A stretch of 5,250 nt of DNA, taken from an uncultured Porphyromonadaceae bacterium. GTDB taxonomy: Bacteria > Bacteroidota > Bacteroidia > Bacteroidales > Muribaculaceae. The DNA is taken from the NCBI GenBank assembly GCA_947176615.1, contig CAMWRO010000216.1, forward strand, positions 1 to 5,250. The letters are read 5' to 3'. Of the stretch, positions 5,137 through 5,250 are shown piece after piece (within the stretch, counting starts at the first letter, position 1; each line of letters opens with the position of its first letter). The translations under genes were made by a program, and so were the position numbers. The notes beneath the pieces were generated by a model. That model searched no databases. It was not told the origin of the DNA and saw only the letters and a program-made list of their open reading frames with translations.

Positions 5137-5250
5137 AGAGGGTGTTTCATAACAACTGTTAAATCCAAAGCCCGTTTTCACGCGTCGGATTTTGACATGA
5201 ATCGAGGGAGCATAGCTGTAGCTATGTGACCGAGATTCAGGGCAAAAGGC
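5137..5250. repeat. Structured non-coding segment, probable edge of a dispersed repeat or insertion element
   Basis: The segment starts with AGAGGGTGTTTCATAACAAC, one arm of the inverted pair around the sigma gene. It then holds a stem AAATCC/GGATTT (5161-5166 with 5187-5192) and a 40-base symmetric hairpin at 5199-5238: GAATC pairs with GATTC outside, and CATAGCT with AGCTATG around a two-base centre. No T-run follows, so it is not an ordinary terminator. The only reading frame is a ten-residue one (ATG at 5197, MNRGSIAVAM) lying inside the hairpin. The abrupt change from coding DNA and the GAGGGTG edge suggest the end of an insertion element or repeat that continues beyond the window. This is an inference, since no transposase is seen. 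Confidence 0.4.

Larger units (their letters stand above)
4532..5156. repeat. Inverted 20-base repeat pair flanking the sigma gene
   Basis: The left copy (4532-4551, GTTGTTATTAAGCACCCTCT) and the right copy (5137-5156) are reverse complements at 18 of 20 positions. They enclose the ECF sigma gene, 41 bases before its start and 37 bases after its stop. The left copy is itself quasi-palindromic (AGAGG at 4528-4532, CCTCT at 4547-4551). Outside the 20 bases the two flanks do not look alike in inverted orientation. Possible explanations are regulator sites, ends of a small mobile or repeat unit, or remnants of one repeat family. No target-site duplication or transposase is visible. Confidence 0.45.

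Noticed and set aside
4448..5164. Integron attC-like core motifs (GTTTAAC and GTTAAAT) around the sigma gene
   Set aside because: The motifs are degenerate and common in AT-rich DNA, and no integrase, proper attC stem or cassette array is present.

Overview
The window looks like Bacteroidales DNA, from a gut-type lineage such as Muribaculaceae or a relative. The evidence is a type V (Mfa1-like) fimbrial subunit, DUF3575 and DUF3868 partner proteins, a Bacteroidetes-type ECF sigma factor, promoter boxes matching the Bacteroidetes TAnnTTTG -7 consensus, and the lack of strong Shine-Dalgarno sites. The family-level placement is an inference.

Layout. Bases 3-29 match an Illumina Nextera/Tn5 adapter at 26 of 27 positions, so the left edge is probably a contig end carrying library sequence. 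Bases 30-142 are non-coding, with a G-rich junction, a run of 7-base repeats and an inverted repeat. From 4205 down to 143, on the minus strand, lies a tight three-gene operon with gaps of 35 and 29 bases: a DUF3575 outer-membrane beta-barrel protein, a DUF3868/OmpA-like/TPR periplasmic protein, and an Mfa1-family fimbrial major subunit lipoprotein. A 387-base AT-rich region (4206-4592) separates this operon from a divergent ECF sigma-70 gene (4593-5099, plus strand). It holds a good minus-strand promoter box at 4372-4379, a 7-C tract, a long inverted repeat and other short repeats. After the sigma gene come a plus-strand promoter-like box and, to the window end, hairpin-forming non-coding DNA that looks like the edge of a dispersed repeat or insertion element.

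How the genes may work together. The Mfa1-like protein would be exported as a lipoprotein, moved to the cell surface, processed and polymerised by donor-strand exchange. The DUF3575 barrel and the DUF3868/OmpA-like protein are regular companions of such subunits and probably serve in outer-membrane assembly or anchoring. The anchor and tip genes that often accompany Mfa1-type subunits are not in the window, possibly because the assembly breaks 143 bases after the subunit gene. The sigma factor shares the regulatory region with the operon and could control it or itself, but nothing in the sequence proves this.

No clearly new system is visible. The points most worth checking are the adapter at the edge, the inverted 20-base repeat flanking the sigma gene, the structured DNA at the right end, and the C-tract at the -33 position of the fimbrial promoter.
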